This document shows, in pieces, positions 11,204 to 21,691 of a DNA stretch of 64,000 nucleotides. Both the position numbers and the translations under genes were made by a program. The DNA is from Cherax quadricarinatus (taxonomy: Eukaryota; Arthropoda; Malacostraca; Decapoda; Parastacidae). The notes beneath the pieces are model-generated. The model was given only the letters and a program-made list of their open reading frames with translations, searched no databases and was not told where the DNA came from. Position 1 is the stretch's first letter; every line of letters begins with the position of its first letter. Location of the stretch: assembly GCF_038502225.1 (NCBI RefSeq), contig NC_091391.1:6421403-6485402 (forward strand). Direction: 5' to 3'.

Positions 11204-11427
11204 CTCGTAAACGGTCCAAACGTATATATACATTTTTACAACATTTGAAAGTATGTAAAAAAGTAATCTTTTAGTTTTTTTCATTTGAAAATGTGTAAAA
11301 AAAACTTTGATCTACTCTTTTTTTTTTTTTTTTTTTTTTTTTTTATTTGAAAATATGTAAAAAAAACATAGATCTACTTTTGTAGCGCTACACATGTGAA
11401 CGTAGATCTGCTTGGACCGTTTACGGG
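11204..11427. mobile_element. piggyBac-like MITE (TTAA-flanked)
   Basis: Inverted ends CTCGTAAACGGTCCAA and TTGGACCGTTTACGGG are flanked by TTAA on both sides. TTAA duplication with C-rich tips is the hallmark of piggyBac. The interior holds A/T runs and 'gtagatct' blocks shared with copies at 16.1 and 18.2 kb. It has no ORF. Confidence 0.7.
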
Positions 11428-11460
11428 TTAATAATGTCACGGGAAACAGGTGATATCACA

Positions 11461-11987
11461 ATATGCAAAATAACCATTGAAAAAATAATGAAATTCCAAG
11501 TGCTTTTGTGATTTCTCACATTATCAAATTATTATTTGTTTACTATAATTTTTACCACTGAATGTATCATTGCTTAGTTAATCTTAAGTTAATTTTAAGC
11601 TGTCCATCATGCTCAGCATACAAGGGGCTTTTGGCATGTTACACTTAACCACTGTACAGTGGACCCCCGCTTAACGATTACCTCCAAATGCGACCAATTA
11701 TGTAAGTGTATTTATGTAAGTGCGTTTGTACGTGTATGTTTGGGGGTCTGAAATGGACTAATCTACTTCACAATATTCCTTATGGGAAAAAATTCGGTCA
11801 GTACTGGCACCTGAACATACTACTGGAATGAAAAAAGTTCGTTAACCGGGGGTCCACTGTATTTCTTTGTACATCTATGTATCATGTCCAAATTAATAAT
11901 AAATAATAAAAAAAGTTCCTTCATAATATGAGAAATCACAAAAATACTTGGAATTTCACAATTTTTTCACTGTGGTTATTTTGCATC
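11461..11987. repeat. Inverted repeat (~64-bp arms) enclosing a LINE-B 3' end and a MITE
   Basis: The left arm 11461-11523 (atatgcaaaataaccattga ... gtgatttctcacatta) is the imperfect reverse complement of the right arm 11924-11987 (taatatgagaaatcacaaaa ... ggttattttgcat). Between them, about 11535-11910 matches the 3' UTR of LINE-B (cattgcttagttaatcttaa), with a Tigger MITE nested at 11657-11859. It may be a foldback element or two opposed copies of one short repeat. Confidence 0.6.
11657..11859. mobile_element. Tigger MITE (203 bp) in a LINE-B 3' UTR
   Basis: CAGTGGACCCCCGCTTAACG to GGGGGTCCACTG, flanked by TA. It splits the LINE-B tail 'ctgta/tttctttgtac', a site seen unsplit near 21400. 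Confidence 0.85.
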
Positions 11988-12259
11988 CTTCAATATATAG
12001 CACTGACATGGTAAGCAATAACACAATCTTTTCCCCCACTTGTTACAAGCCTCTAATTAGTAAGTTTATTCAGGTATACACAAATACAGTTACACAGATT
12101 ATCATACACAGGATAACCAAAAAAAGTGAAGGTGGCTTATTTCCATTCGTGGACATTTCACATTAATGCCTCTGAATTCCTTCGAGACCATTACAAGGTT
12201 TCTTTCTCTCCTGGAGATGAAAAGCAACACGATGCATAAGTCATGTGCAATACAAACAA

Positions 12260-12840
12260 ACGGCCTGGTGGCAATAGCTCTCGTTTCACGCGGTGAGGGT
12301 CCGGGTTTGATTCCTGGCGATAGGATGGAAACGTTGGACGTGTTAACTTACAATGGTTGTCCATGTTCACCCATCAGTAAAATGGGTATCTGGGTGTTAG
12401 TGGACTGGTGTGGGTCACATCCTGGGTGTTAGTGGACTGGTGTGGGTCGCATCCTGGGTGTTGGTGGACTGGTGTGGGTCGCATCCTGGGTGTTAGTGGA
12501 CTGGTGTGGGTCGCATCCTGGGTGTTAGTGGACTGGTGTGGGTCGCATCCTGGGTGTTAGTGGACTGGTGTGGGTCGCATCCTGTGTGTTAGTGGACTGG
12601 TGTGGGTCACATCCTGGGTGTTAGTGGACTGGTGTGGGTCACATCCTGGGTGTTAGTGGACTGATCTGGGTCACATCCTGGGTGTTAGTGGACTGATGTG
12701 GGTCACATCCTGGATGTTAGTGGACTGGTGTGGGTGGCATCCTGGGTGTTAGTGGACTGGTGTGGGTCACATCCTCGGACAAAACTGACCTAATTTGCTC
12801 GAAATGCTCAGCATAACAAGCGACTTTCTATAAAGTAGTG
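12260..12840 (+). mobile_element. tRNA-headed SINE with an expanded internal 32-bp array
   Basis: The head 'cggcctggtggcaatagctc' (box A-like) and 'gggtttgattcc' (box B-like) are about 40 bp apart. The core 'cccatcagtaaaatgggta' leads to a 32-bp segment (ctgggtgttagtggactggt + gtgggtcacatc) repeated about 12 times at 12390-12774. The tail 'acaaaactgacctaatttgc..agcataacaag' follows. The 22.2 kb copy has only one unit, so the array grew inside this insertion. A half MITE abuts at 12841. Confidence 0.75.
12390..12774 (+). repeat. 32-bp minisatellite, ~12 units
   Basis: Tandem ctgggtgttagtggactggt-gtgggtcacatc units with few substitutions (cac/cgc, gg/ga variants), inside a SINE. The same unit makes the larger array at 61.9 kb. 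Confidence 0.9.
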
Positions 12841-12990
12841 CAGTGGACCCTTGGTTTTCGTGTTCAATTCATTCCAGAGCAATCGGTAAAAATGGAAACC
12901 ATTTTCCCCATAAGAAATAATATAAATCCAAAGAAAGCCACTATTATGCCTGGGCATTTTGGGCAGACTAATCCTAATAAATAGTAACTA
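12841..12990. mobile_element. Half Tigger MITE
   Basis: CAGTGGACCCTTGGTTTTCG at the junction with the SINE tail, then 'ttccccataagaaataat'. No matching right end is found; the boundary is approximate. Confidence 0.5.
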
Positions 12991-13252
12991 CTTAAAACTA
13001 GACAAGATAATAGTACATAGTAACTATTATCATAAAACTAGACAAGAATGGTAAATTTAAATTAGTCGTTATTTTACCTTATTACTACTGTGAGGTAGCT
13101 GAGGTATTTGGCATTTAAGTAATCTATAAGTATTTGTCTGTCTGAAATGCACTGCATATTAGTGGTTTTCTGCTTAACAATTCTATTACATGTGAACTAC
13201 TACACAAAAATTCTGATCGGAGTTTTATTTTTATTCCATAACTGTGTATGTA

Positions 13253-13455
13253 CAGTGGAACCTCAAAAATCGAACTGCTCCCAACTCAACCAATTATGTA
13301 ATTGTATTTTTGTTAGTGCTTTTATAAGTGTATTTTTGAGGGTCTGAAATGGACTAATCTAATTTACATTATTCCTGATGGGAATAAATTCGTTCAGTAG
13401 CGACACTTGAACAGCCTTCTGGACCGAAGAAAGTTCTATATTTGAGGTTCCACTG
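13253..13455. mobile_element. Tigger MITE, CAGTGGAACCTC subtype
   Basis: TA-flanked, CAGTGGAACCTCAAAAATCG to TTTGAGGTTCCACTG, 203 bp, with the usual 'atggactaatct' interior. Confidence 0.8.
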
Positions 13456-13514
13456 TAGCTGCTAATATTTATCCAGTAAATGGTTCCTTTATAAAAATTG
13501 AATATGGACTAACT

Positions 13515-13812
13515 TGGTATCCCATAGCTGGGTTGGTAGAGCATTCAACTCACACATTAAGGGCTATGGTTCGATCCCCAGTATGGGTGGATACATTAGG
13601 AAGTGTTTCCTTAAGACATGTACTGTCCACGCTCACCTAGAAGTAGGTAGGTACCTGGGTGTTAGGTGACTGGTGTGGGTGGCATCCTGGGAGACAAGAC
13701 TGAAGAACCACAATGGAAATAAGACAGACAGTCCTCGATAACGCAATGACTTTCTTGGATTATCCTGGGTGGCTAACTCTCTGGGTTAAAAATCCCAACA
13801 AAATCCTATAAA
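13515..13812 (+). mobile_element. tRNA-headed SINE, 'gacagtcctcgat' tail type
   Basis: The head reads like a tRNA: 'catagctgggttggtagagc' (box A) and 'ggttcgatcccca' (box B). The shared core 'gtacctgggtgttaggtgac' and 'ggtggcatcctggga' come next. It ends with a different tail from the 12.3 kb SINE: 'gacagtcctcgataacgcaa ... gggttaaaaatcc'. The same tail type is in the minus-strand SINE at 48.4 kb. Confidence 0.8.
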
Positions 13813-13895
13813 TAACTATAGAACCTATGCAATGTAAGGTTTGTACATACGGTCCTGTTACCATGTTCTAAGTCTACCTTTAAGAAACTGAAATA

Positions 13896-14151
13896 CAGTG
13901 GACCCCCGGTTTACGATCACCTCCCAATGCAACCAATTATGTAAGTGTACAGTGGACCCCCGCATAACGATTACCTCCGAATGCAACCAATTATATAAGT
14001 GTATTTATGTAAGTGCATTTGTACGTGTATGTTTGGGGGTCTGAAATGGACTAATCTAATTCACAATATTCCTTATGGGATCAAATTCGTTCAGTACTGG
14101 CACCTGAACATACTTCTGGAATGAAATAATATCATAAACCGGGGTCCACTG
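13896..14151. mobile_element. Tigger MITE inserted in a truncated Tigger MITE
   Basis: 13896-13947 is the left end of one MITE (CAGTGGACCCCCGGTTTACG). At its 'gtgTA' a second, full MITE begins (13950-14151). The remainder of the first copy is absent after the second, so the outer copy was truncated or lost by recombination between the two. Confidence 0.75.
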
Positions 14152-14622
14152 TATTAGATGTAACATTAATACACAATGAAGAATTTCAACTTTCCATGGG
14201 AACTTTTTAGCCTCAGAATGTCTGTGTACAAAAATAAATAAAAATAAAATATTTATTTCTTTACTAAGGTTACAATGTGTGTTTACATATAGTATGATTG
14301 GAGCAGAAAGTCACTATCGTGCCGAGGCATTTCAGGCTGACTTAACCTAATACTTACAGACTACTTAAGTGTAGACAGGTGAAGCGTGGTAGAATACAGT
14401 CAATTAATCTTCACTGTATTGTTAGTATGAGGTAGTACGATTTATGACAATCTTACATTTTTAAGTACGAAATTGGGTTCTTTTACAGAAATTTGGATGA
14501 ACAGACAAGTGCATGGTCTTACGACACCTTTGTTGGATGTGTTTTGGGCCTTTGACCAAAGTGCAAGAAAATAGCTAATAGCTAAATTCATATAAAAAAT
14601 AACTTCAATACCTATAACAGTT

Positions 14623-14659
14623 CACCTCGGTGGGATGCGGCCGGTGTGTTGAAAGAAAG
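14623..14659 (+). mobile_element. 37-bp LINE-A-type 3'-end insertion
   Basis: 'cacctcggtgggatgcggcc' + 'ggtgtgttgaaagaaag' is just the last bases of the LINE-A-derived family. It is flanked by a perfect 13-bp duplication acctataacagtt (14610-14622 and 14660-14672), so it is a real, extremely 5'-truncated retro-insertion. Confidence 0.85.
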
Positions 14660-14710
14660 ACCTATAACAGTTGGAACAGTCTACAGATTACCACACACAA
14701 ATAGCAATAA

Positions 14711-14786
14711 GTGAAGAGGCAGGGCCAGGAGCTAAGTCTCGACCCCTGCAACCACAAATAGGCGAGTACAAATAGGCGAGTACACT
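14711..14786 (+). mobile_element. LINE-D 3'-end fragment
   Basis: 'ggccaggagctaagtctcga' .. 'cctgcaaccacaaataggcg' with a duplicated 'aaataggcgagtac' is the sense-strand 3' end of LINE-D. It is heavily 5'-truncated and flanked upstream by 'cacacacaaa'. Confidence 0.7.
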
Positions 14787-15179
14787 TTTAGTGGTAACCT
14801 TAGAAACATGATAACTGACTGAGAGTTGAATAAACACCACCTGATACTTACAGGAGACGAACATAAACCTCATCCAAGCAACTGACCCTCCAGTAGCTGA
14901 TTTCACAAACACTATGAACAACTGCTTGCTACTACCCTCTATAACTAAGTCAACAAGAACCTCTGAGACAAGTGCCTCATTACTTGACCATATCTGGACC
15001 AACACAATATCTCCACAACAAGCTGGTATAATCACAGACAACACTACAGACCACTGCCCCACTTTTCTCATAACCGACTTATGTAAACTGCCTCAAGACT
15101 TGAAAAAGATCTCATTTCACTGCACGACAACCCATCGGTAAATAATTTAACACAATTCCAGACAGAGGAATTTAATATT

Positions 15180-15604
15180 TTCACCGAGTCGATTCATTAC
15201 CGAAAATAATTAGAAATCATTAAAAATATGAGAAATGACTGAAAAAAGACAGTTCTAGCATGATACAAGGCTGTTTTCTCTCGTCTGTTTCCTCCCTGTC
15301 TGAGGTGCTTTTTATGGCACATTTAACTTATACGAGCCTCTTAACCATTTACGAAAACTGTCTATGCAGGATTTTTTCATGTTTGTGGGGATAAATTGAT
15401 CTAATAAACACTCTCATCATGACTGTTTTCCATTCTAAGAGGAAAAGTTTTTTCACCCCCAAAAATCCCTAAATGTTTTTCACCATTTTGGGCCGGATTT
15501 TCAAAATTCACTTAAAATCGCACAAGGTGTACTATTGCCTATGCTGATTCAGAATACACACTTGAAAATGTGAAATGAGATCATTTTAGCATCATACGAG
15601 GCCA
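15180..15604. mobile_element. Unclassified 425-bp insertion with TAATATT duplication
   Basis: It interrupts LINE-B copy 1 and is flanked by identical TAATATT (15173-15179, 15605-15611). It contains two related blocks in direct orientation ('tagcatgatacaaggc' near 15256 and 'tagcatcatacgaggc' near 15589) but no clear inverted ends or poly(A). No ORF of note. The class is unknown. Confidence 0.55.
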
Positions 15605-16134
15605 TAATATTAGCACTAGGTGACACTGATTGGCAGAAAGCGCTAGCTGACAGCAATACTATTGACAAAGATGTCAAAACGTTTTTACGTAAAACCCAAA
15701 ACCTCTATAACATGCATTGTCCAATCAAAATGAACAGGCAATGGCTAACAAATAGTATGCTCAAATCCATTGATAAAAAACATCAACTTGAAAAACTGCT
15801 CAGATTAGGCCTAATTACTAAAAAACTGGCAAACAATATACAATAATACTCACAAAACTAATATGAAAATCAAAGCAAATGCATTACAAATAAAATGTGA
15901 CATGAGAAGTACCTGGCAAACCCTCTCCAAAATTTTGGGCTCTAGAACTGAACTAAACCAGATAAACCTCACATATGGCCTATAGACACAGCCAACAAAC
16001 TTTTGTCTTCTTCTCTACTGTAGGATCAAAGCTAGCAAGCAAAATTCCAAGCTTGAAGACTATCTAACTGGCAACTACCCAAATACTCTATATCTAGCTC
16101 CAACTAATTCTACTGAAGTCTCACTCATCATTAA

Positions 16135-16462
16135 CCCGTAAACGGTCCAAGCAGATCTACGTTCACATGTGTAATGCTACAAAAGTAGATCTACGTTTTT
16201 TTACATATTTTCAAATGTAAAGTAAAAGGACACAAGTGCAACTAATGTGACATTTATTGTGGCAACGTTTCGCTCTCCAGGAGCTTTATCAAGCCATAAT
16301 GGCTTGATAAAGCTCCTGGAGAGCGAAACGTTGCCACAATAAATGTCACATTAGTTGCACTTGTGTCCTTTTACTTTACATATTGTCGGTAATTCTACCA
16401 ACTTTATTACAGTACTTTCAAATGTTGAAAAAACGTATATATACGTTTGGACCGTTTACGGG
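16135..16462. mobile_element. piggyBac-like MITE with a 198-bp foldback insertion
   Basis: TTAA-flanked, with ends CCCGTAAACGGTCCAAGC and TTTGGACCGTTTACGGG. It is inserted in the LINE-B coding sequence, so TTAA is a demonstrable duplication. A foldback element occupies 16218-16415. Confidence 0.75.
16218..16415. mobile_element. Foldback retroposon, family C (hammerhead-like cores in both arms)
   Basis: A near-perfect palindrome whose arms read (right arm, plus strand) 'ggcttgataaagctcctgga' + 'gagcgaaacgttgcc', with the same on the minus strand in the left arm. It is flanked by TTTCAAATG direct repeats (16209-16217 and 16416-16424), so it inserted as a unit into the piggyBac-like MITE. The arms have a TTGATAAA box, a GCTC/GAGC stem and GCGAAACGT, the same order as the family A hammerhead core at 34837 but with a changed box. 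Confidence 0.7.
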
Positions 16463-17057
16463 TTAAATCATTAACAAAGCAGAGAGCTAGATAACTTGCC
16501 ACCATTCATATATATAATAAGCTACACATGTGCTGTCACCCATCATTACAACACTGTTTAACAAATCTGTCGAGTGCTCAACATTCCCATCCATACTCAA
16601 GACAGTAAGGGTCACCCTGATCCTCAAAGGAGGTGACCCAACTAATTTGAACAACTACAAACCTTTATCAAACTTGCCCTTACTTTCTAAAATATTCGAA
16701 AACATAATACACAAATGACTTTACTCCTACCTTATATCCAACATACTTAACCCCTTCCAGTTTTGGTTTTGACCAAAAAAAAAATGAAAACGTATCAATG
16801 ATGCTATTATACAAATGCTTGAACTAATATACACAGCCCTTGATAAAAATGAATATCCTCTGGGGCTCTTTATTGACCTATGGAAAGCATTTGATACAGT
16901 GGACCACAATCTCCTGCACTAAAACTAAATCATTACAGCATCAGAGGACATTCCCTTGATTACCTAAAATTTTACCTTAATGATGGACACCAGCATGTAT
17001 ACACAAATGGAGTCTAGCTCCACTATCCAGCCTGTAACCGTTGGAGTGCCCCAGGGT

Positions 17058-17060
<3 letters not shown>

Positions 17061-17091
<31 letters not shown>

Positions 17092-17215
17092 TTCGCCGGT
17101 ATTTTCCCAGCCCGGACCTTTTCCAAGTGGTGGCCTGGATTTGGCTCCCTGTCTAGGGAGTGTCTGAGACCTAAGTCTCCCATGGGAGGAGGTACAAGTA
17201 CATCCTCATCTTTGA
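17061..17215 (-). mobile_element. Short poly(A)-tailed SINE in the LINE-B RT motif
   Basis: On the minus strand a ~125-bp body (from 'ggctcaaagatgaggatgta' to 'aaaataccggcgaatct') ends in about 29 A. A perfect 13-bp duplication GCCCCAGGGTAAT flanks it (17048-17060, 17216-17228). It sits in the codons for the GVPQG motif of LINE-B copy 1. No clear tRNA boxes. Confidence 0.85.
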
Positions 17216-18164
17216 GCCCCAGGGTAATGTCCTAGGCCCACTCTTCTTTCTCATCTACATCAATGATCTCCCCAGCGCATCTCAACTCTAAACCAGTTCT
17301 ATTCACAGATGACACTACTTATGTCTACTCCCACTCAAACCCAACTGTACTTACAGACACTGTAAACAACGAGCTGCTAAAAATATATACTTGGGTGATG
17401 ACCAACAAACTCACTCCCAACAAAACATACTTCAAGCTGTTTGGAAACTGAGCTTTAAATATCCAACTTATCAATAAATGGTTTCCCTATCTCAAGACAC
17501 ACTGAGGGTAAATTTCTAGGTCTTCTCCTTGACTGTAATTTTAAATTTTATTCCCACATCCAGTATATATCCAAGAAAATTTCCAAATCTGTAAGCATCC
17601 TTTCCAAGATACGATACTATGTATCCCCAATGACACTCCTTACCTTATACCACTCATTAATATATCCTCACTTCACCTATGGTATTTGTGCCTGGGGATC
17701 AACCACAGTCAACCACCTTAAGCCTTTAATAACCCAACAAAAAGCTTCTGTGTGGATGATTACCAGCTCCTGTGTCAGACAGCACACCTCATCACTTTTC
17801 AAAAGCCTGAACTTGCTAAAGATAGGAGAAATACACTCATATTATTGTGCCAACTACATATACAGAACATTGAACTCCGCTATAAATTTCTCCTTGATAG
17901 CTACATTAGAACACACAGTCACAATACGATGCACGAGGCACTCTTCGAGATGCATCATGTCAGTCTCACATTATGCAAAAATGCAGTGCATATAAAGGGC
18001 CCGAAGATCTGAAATTCACTTCCTGAACTGGTAAAGGATCCCCTGACTACTTATAAATTTAGGACTTTGCTTAAAAATCATCTCATCTCTCAATACTAAC
18101 CAAAACAACCAAAACAACTTCTAATAAGTTATATGACCTCTAGTCTATTAAACATCAGCTTTAA

Positions 18165-18533
18165 CCCTTAAACGGTCCAAACAGATCGACGTTCAAATTC
18201 GTAGTCCTACAAAAGTAGATCTACTTTTTTTTGCATATTTTCAAATATAACAAAAAAAATGTAGATAAGTAAAGTTTTTTTACACGTTTTCAAATGTAAA
18301 ACAAAAAAGAAGATCCCCTGGTTTACGATATTATTTCATTCCAGAAGTATGTTCAGGTGTCAATACTGAACGAATTTGTTCCCATAAGGAATATTGTGAA
18401 TTAGATTAGTCCATTTCAGACCCCGAAACATACACATACAAACGCACTTACATAAATACACTTACATAATTGGTCGCATTGGGAGCTGATCGTAAACCGG
18501 GGGTCCACTGTATATGTTTGGACCGTTTAAGGG
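18165..18533. mobile_element. piggyBac-like MITE carrying a Tigger MITE
   Basis: TTAA-flanked, with ends CCCTTAAACGGTCCAAAC and TTTGGACCGTTTAAGGG. A Tigger MITE lacking its first bases occupies about 18312-18510. It lies in the 3' UTR of LINE-B copy 1. Confidence 0.7.
18312..18510. mobile_element. Tigger MITE, left tip lost
   Basis: 'gatcccctggtttacgatat' to 'ccgggggtccactg' followed by TA. The CAGTG tip on the left is missing. Confidence 0.75.
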
Positions 18534-18779
18534 TTAAACCATCTAGTCTATAAACATCTAGTCTATTAAACATTACTGCTGGAACTATTAATTGTAATGT
18601 TGTTTTATGTGTAACTTCAAGATAATTATTCTTATAAATCACCACCTTGACTACCTCACATTAGTATTAAGATTAATAAAGATTTTAATGAAAATTAACT
18701 ACTCTCATCTTGTCTACATTGAAGTAGTTACTATATTACACATTGTAACCTTTACAAAGAAATTGAATCTTTATTCTTT

Positions 18780-21470
18780 ACAAAACCTACAAGAGTTACA
18801 GAGACTAGTGTTTCCCTACTTGACCACATCTGGACCAACACCATATCCCCTTTAAAATCAGGCATAATTACAGATAATACCACAGACCACTACCCTACTT
18901 TCCTCATAACAACTCTTGGTAAAATACCCCAAGACACTACTAAAGTCACCTTCAGACTTCACAATGAGGCAGCCATTAATAACTTCACAACAGCAGTAAC
19001 AAACATTGACTGGCACACTGAGCTAGAAAGCAATACAGATATTGACGAATGTATTAATAATTTTCTAAAAAAGACCCAATACCTCTATAACAAGCACTGC
19101 CCTAAAAAAACTAAGCAGATGACAGCTAAGAGACTGAACAGTCCCTGGCTAACACCCAGCATTCTCAAATCCATAAATACAAAACACCAATATGAAAAAC
19201 AGTACAGAATGGGTCACATAACCAGAGACCAAACAAAACGTTACTCGTCAATCCTAACCAGCCTGATAAGAAGGGCAAAAAAATTGTATTATGAGAACAG
19301 ATTATCCAACTTACGAGGTGATATAAAAAAGACCTGGAAAACCCTATCAGAAATTCTGGGAACAAAAAAGATATCACGAAATAGCGAAATAAAATTAGCA
19401 AAATCAGATGAACCCCAACTCCCACCAACAGAAACAGCAAACAGACTCAATGATTTCTTCTCCACTATAGGACAAAACCTTGCCAATAAAATCCCAAGCT
19501 CAGATACCCCACCAAATGACTACCTCACCGGCAACTACCCGAACACACTGTTCCTAGCTCCGACTAACCCATACGAAGTCTCCCTTATTATCAACGCACT
19601 AAAAAACAAGGCAGGAGATTTAAATACCTTACCACCCTTTATATACAAAAAAGTGTCACAAGTGCTATCACCAATCATTGCAACACTCTTTAACAAATCC
19701 ATTGAATCCTCCACCTTCCCTACAGTACTCAAAATAGCAAGGGTCACCCCGATCCACAAAGGAGGAGACCAAACAGAGTTGAATAACTATAGGCCAATAT
19801 CCAACTTACACCCTCTCTCAAAAATCTTCGAAAAATTAATTCATAAACGAATCTACTCCTACCTTATCTCCCAAAACATACTCAACCCCTGCCAATTTGG
19901 ATTCAGGCCTAATAAAAATACTAATGATGCTATTATACACATGCTAGAACATATATACACTGCAATAGAGAAAAAAGAAGTCCCACTGGGGATCTTCATT
20001 GACTTACGTAAAGCTTTTGATACAGTTGACCATGACTTGCTCCACGTAAAATTGTCACACTATGGTATAAGAGGGCACTCCCTCAACTACCTCAAGTCAT
20101 ACCTCAGCAACAGAAGCCAATATGTGTACGCAAATGGGGCAAACTCTTCTGCACAACCAATTATAGTTGGTGTCCCACAGGGAAGTGTCCTTGGCCCTCT
20201 TCTCTTTCTCCTATACATAAATGACCTACCAAATGCTTCGCAATTACTCAAACCCACACTATTTGCTGATGACACAACATACGTCTTCTCCCACCCGAGC
20301 CCAGTCACGCTAGCCAATACTGTAAATACCGAATTACAGAAAATATCTACCTGGATGAGTACTAACAAACTTACACTAAACATTGACAAAACCTACTTCA
20401 TTCAGTTTGGTAACAGAGCTACAGATGTCCCTCTTAACATAATGATAAACGGATCACCTATCACAAAGCTAACAGAGGGAAAATTCTTAGGAATCCACCT
20501 TGATAATAGACTCAAATTTCATACACATATACAACAAATTTCTAAGAAAATTTCCAAGACTGTAGGCATACTATCGAAGATACGGTACTATGCTCCACAG
20601 TCAGCCCTCCTGGCCCTATATCACTCTTATTTACCCCTATCTCACCTATGGAATTTGTGCATGGGGCTCAACAACAAGTAACCATCTCAGACCACTAATT
20701 ACCCAACAAAAGGCTGCAGTTAGAATGATAACAAATTCTCACTACAGGCAGCACACTCCACCAATATTCAATACACTCAACCTACTCACCATACAAAACA
20801 TCCATACTTATTACTGCACCTATTACATACATAGAACACTCAACTCTGATATTAACCCTCCCCTCAAACATCTCCTTGCCAACCTCAACAGAACACATGA
20901 CCATAACACAAGGCACAGATCACTCTTTGATATTCCTCGTGTCCATCTCACGCTATGCAAAAACTCAATGCACATAAAAGGCCCTAAAATCTGGAATTCA
21001 TTACCTGTAAATATAAAAGAAACACTACCTGTTTATAAATTCAAGTCTCTTCTCAAAGATCACTTACTCACCCAAAACCAAATAAACTGAATAACTGAAC
21101 CTTATAAATTGTATATCTTAAATGTTTCTCACAATTATATCACATAAATGTTAAACCTAAAACCCAATCTAACTTTATTATTTTTTAAATACACTACCTA
21201 ACAGAATACTCCATTCTACTGAATTTACAACAATGCATGCAACCATATGACCTGTCTTTGTAATACTCACTTGTGCTTTATAGTAATCTGTTTACATTAA
21301 TGTTTTTCACTGATTTCATCATTGCTTAGTTAATCTTAAGTTAATTTTAAGCCAGCCCGTAATGCTATGCATAGTATAAGTGGCTTTGGCATGCTGCTCT
21401 TATCTGTATTTTTTTGTACCTCTGTATGTGTGCTCAAATTATAAATAAATAAATAAAATAAATAAAATTA
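18780..21470 (+). mobile_element. LINE-B copy 2, 5'-truncated, (AAAT)n tail
   Basis: Runs from the endonuclease C-terminus to a 3' UTR ending 'gtgctcaaattataaataaa' plus AAAT/AATA repeats, the short tandem tail style of CR1/L2 LINEs rather than poly(A). By eye it is almost identical to copy 3 at 38-41.7 kb, so both inserted recently relative to copy 1. Confidence 0.85.
18786..21090 (+). pseudogene. LINE-B ORF2, nearly intact RT with one 2-nt deletion
   Basis: One frame is open from about 18786 through the ATG at 19119 to 20681. It holds the endonuclease end (SLLDHIWTNT, TDHYPTFL), the linker KRLNSPWLTPSILKSI, VTPIHKGGDQTELNNYRP, RT motif FIDLRKAFDTVDHDLL (catalytic Asp), [20 protein letters not shown] and TLFADDTTYVFSH (FADD). 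The end of the frame (YHSYLPLSHLWNLCMGL) is a frameshift of YHSLIYPYLTYGICAWGS. Near 20627 'cactcttattta' lacks two bases present in copy 3. The C-terminus continues in another frame to 21090. The core catalytic residues are intact. Confidence 0.9.
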
Positions 21471-21488
21471 AAATGAGACAGTATAGTA

Positions 21489-21690
21489 CAGTGGACCCCG
21501 GTTTATGATATTATTTCATTCCAGAAGTATGTTCAGGTGCCAGTACTGAACGAATTTGTTCCCATAAGGAATATTGTGAATTAAATTAGTCCATTTCAGA
21601 CCCTCAAACATACACGTACAAATGCACTTACATAAATACACTTACATAATTGGTTGCATTGGGAGCTGATCGTAAACTGGGGATCCACTG
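21489..21690. mobile_element. Tigger MITE (202 bp)
   Basis: TA-flanked CAGTGGACCCCGGTTTATGA to GGGATCCACTG; standard interior. Confidence 0.85.
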
Positions 21691-21691
21691 T

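Larger units (their letters stand above)
14850..18120 (+). pseudogene. LINE-B copy 1, old and repeatedly interrupted
   Basis: The endonuclease C-terminus (LLDHIWTNTISPQQAG, NTTDHCPTFLITDL) is at about 14914-15141. The linker and RT N-terminus are near 15650-16130, thumb-side motifs 'TLILKGGDPTNLNNYKPL' at 16530-16718, and 'FIDLWKAFDTVDHN' near 16870. GVPQG (17040) is split by a SINE, then FTDDTTYVYSH (17296), so the FADD active site has changed to FTDD. The C-terminal YHSLIYPHFTYGICAWGS lies at 17630-17995. Three insertions interrupt it (15180, 16135, 17061). Many stops make it inactive. The frame most resembles L2/CR1-group LINEs. Confidence 0.8.
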
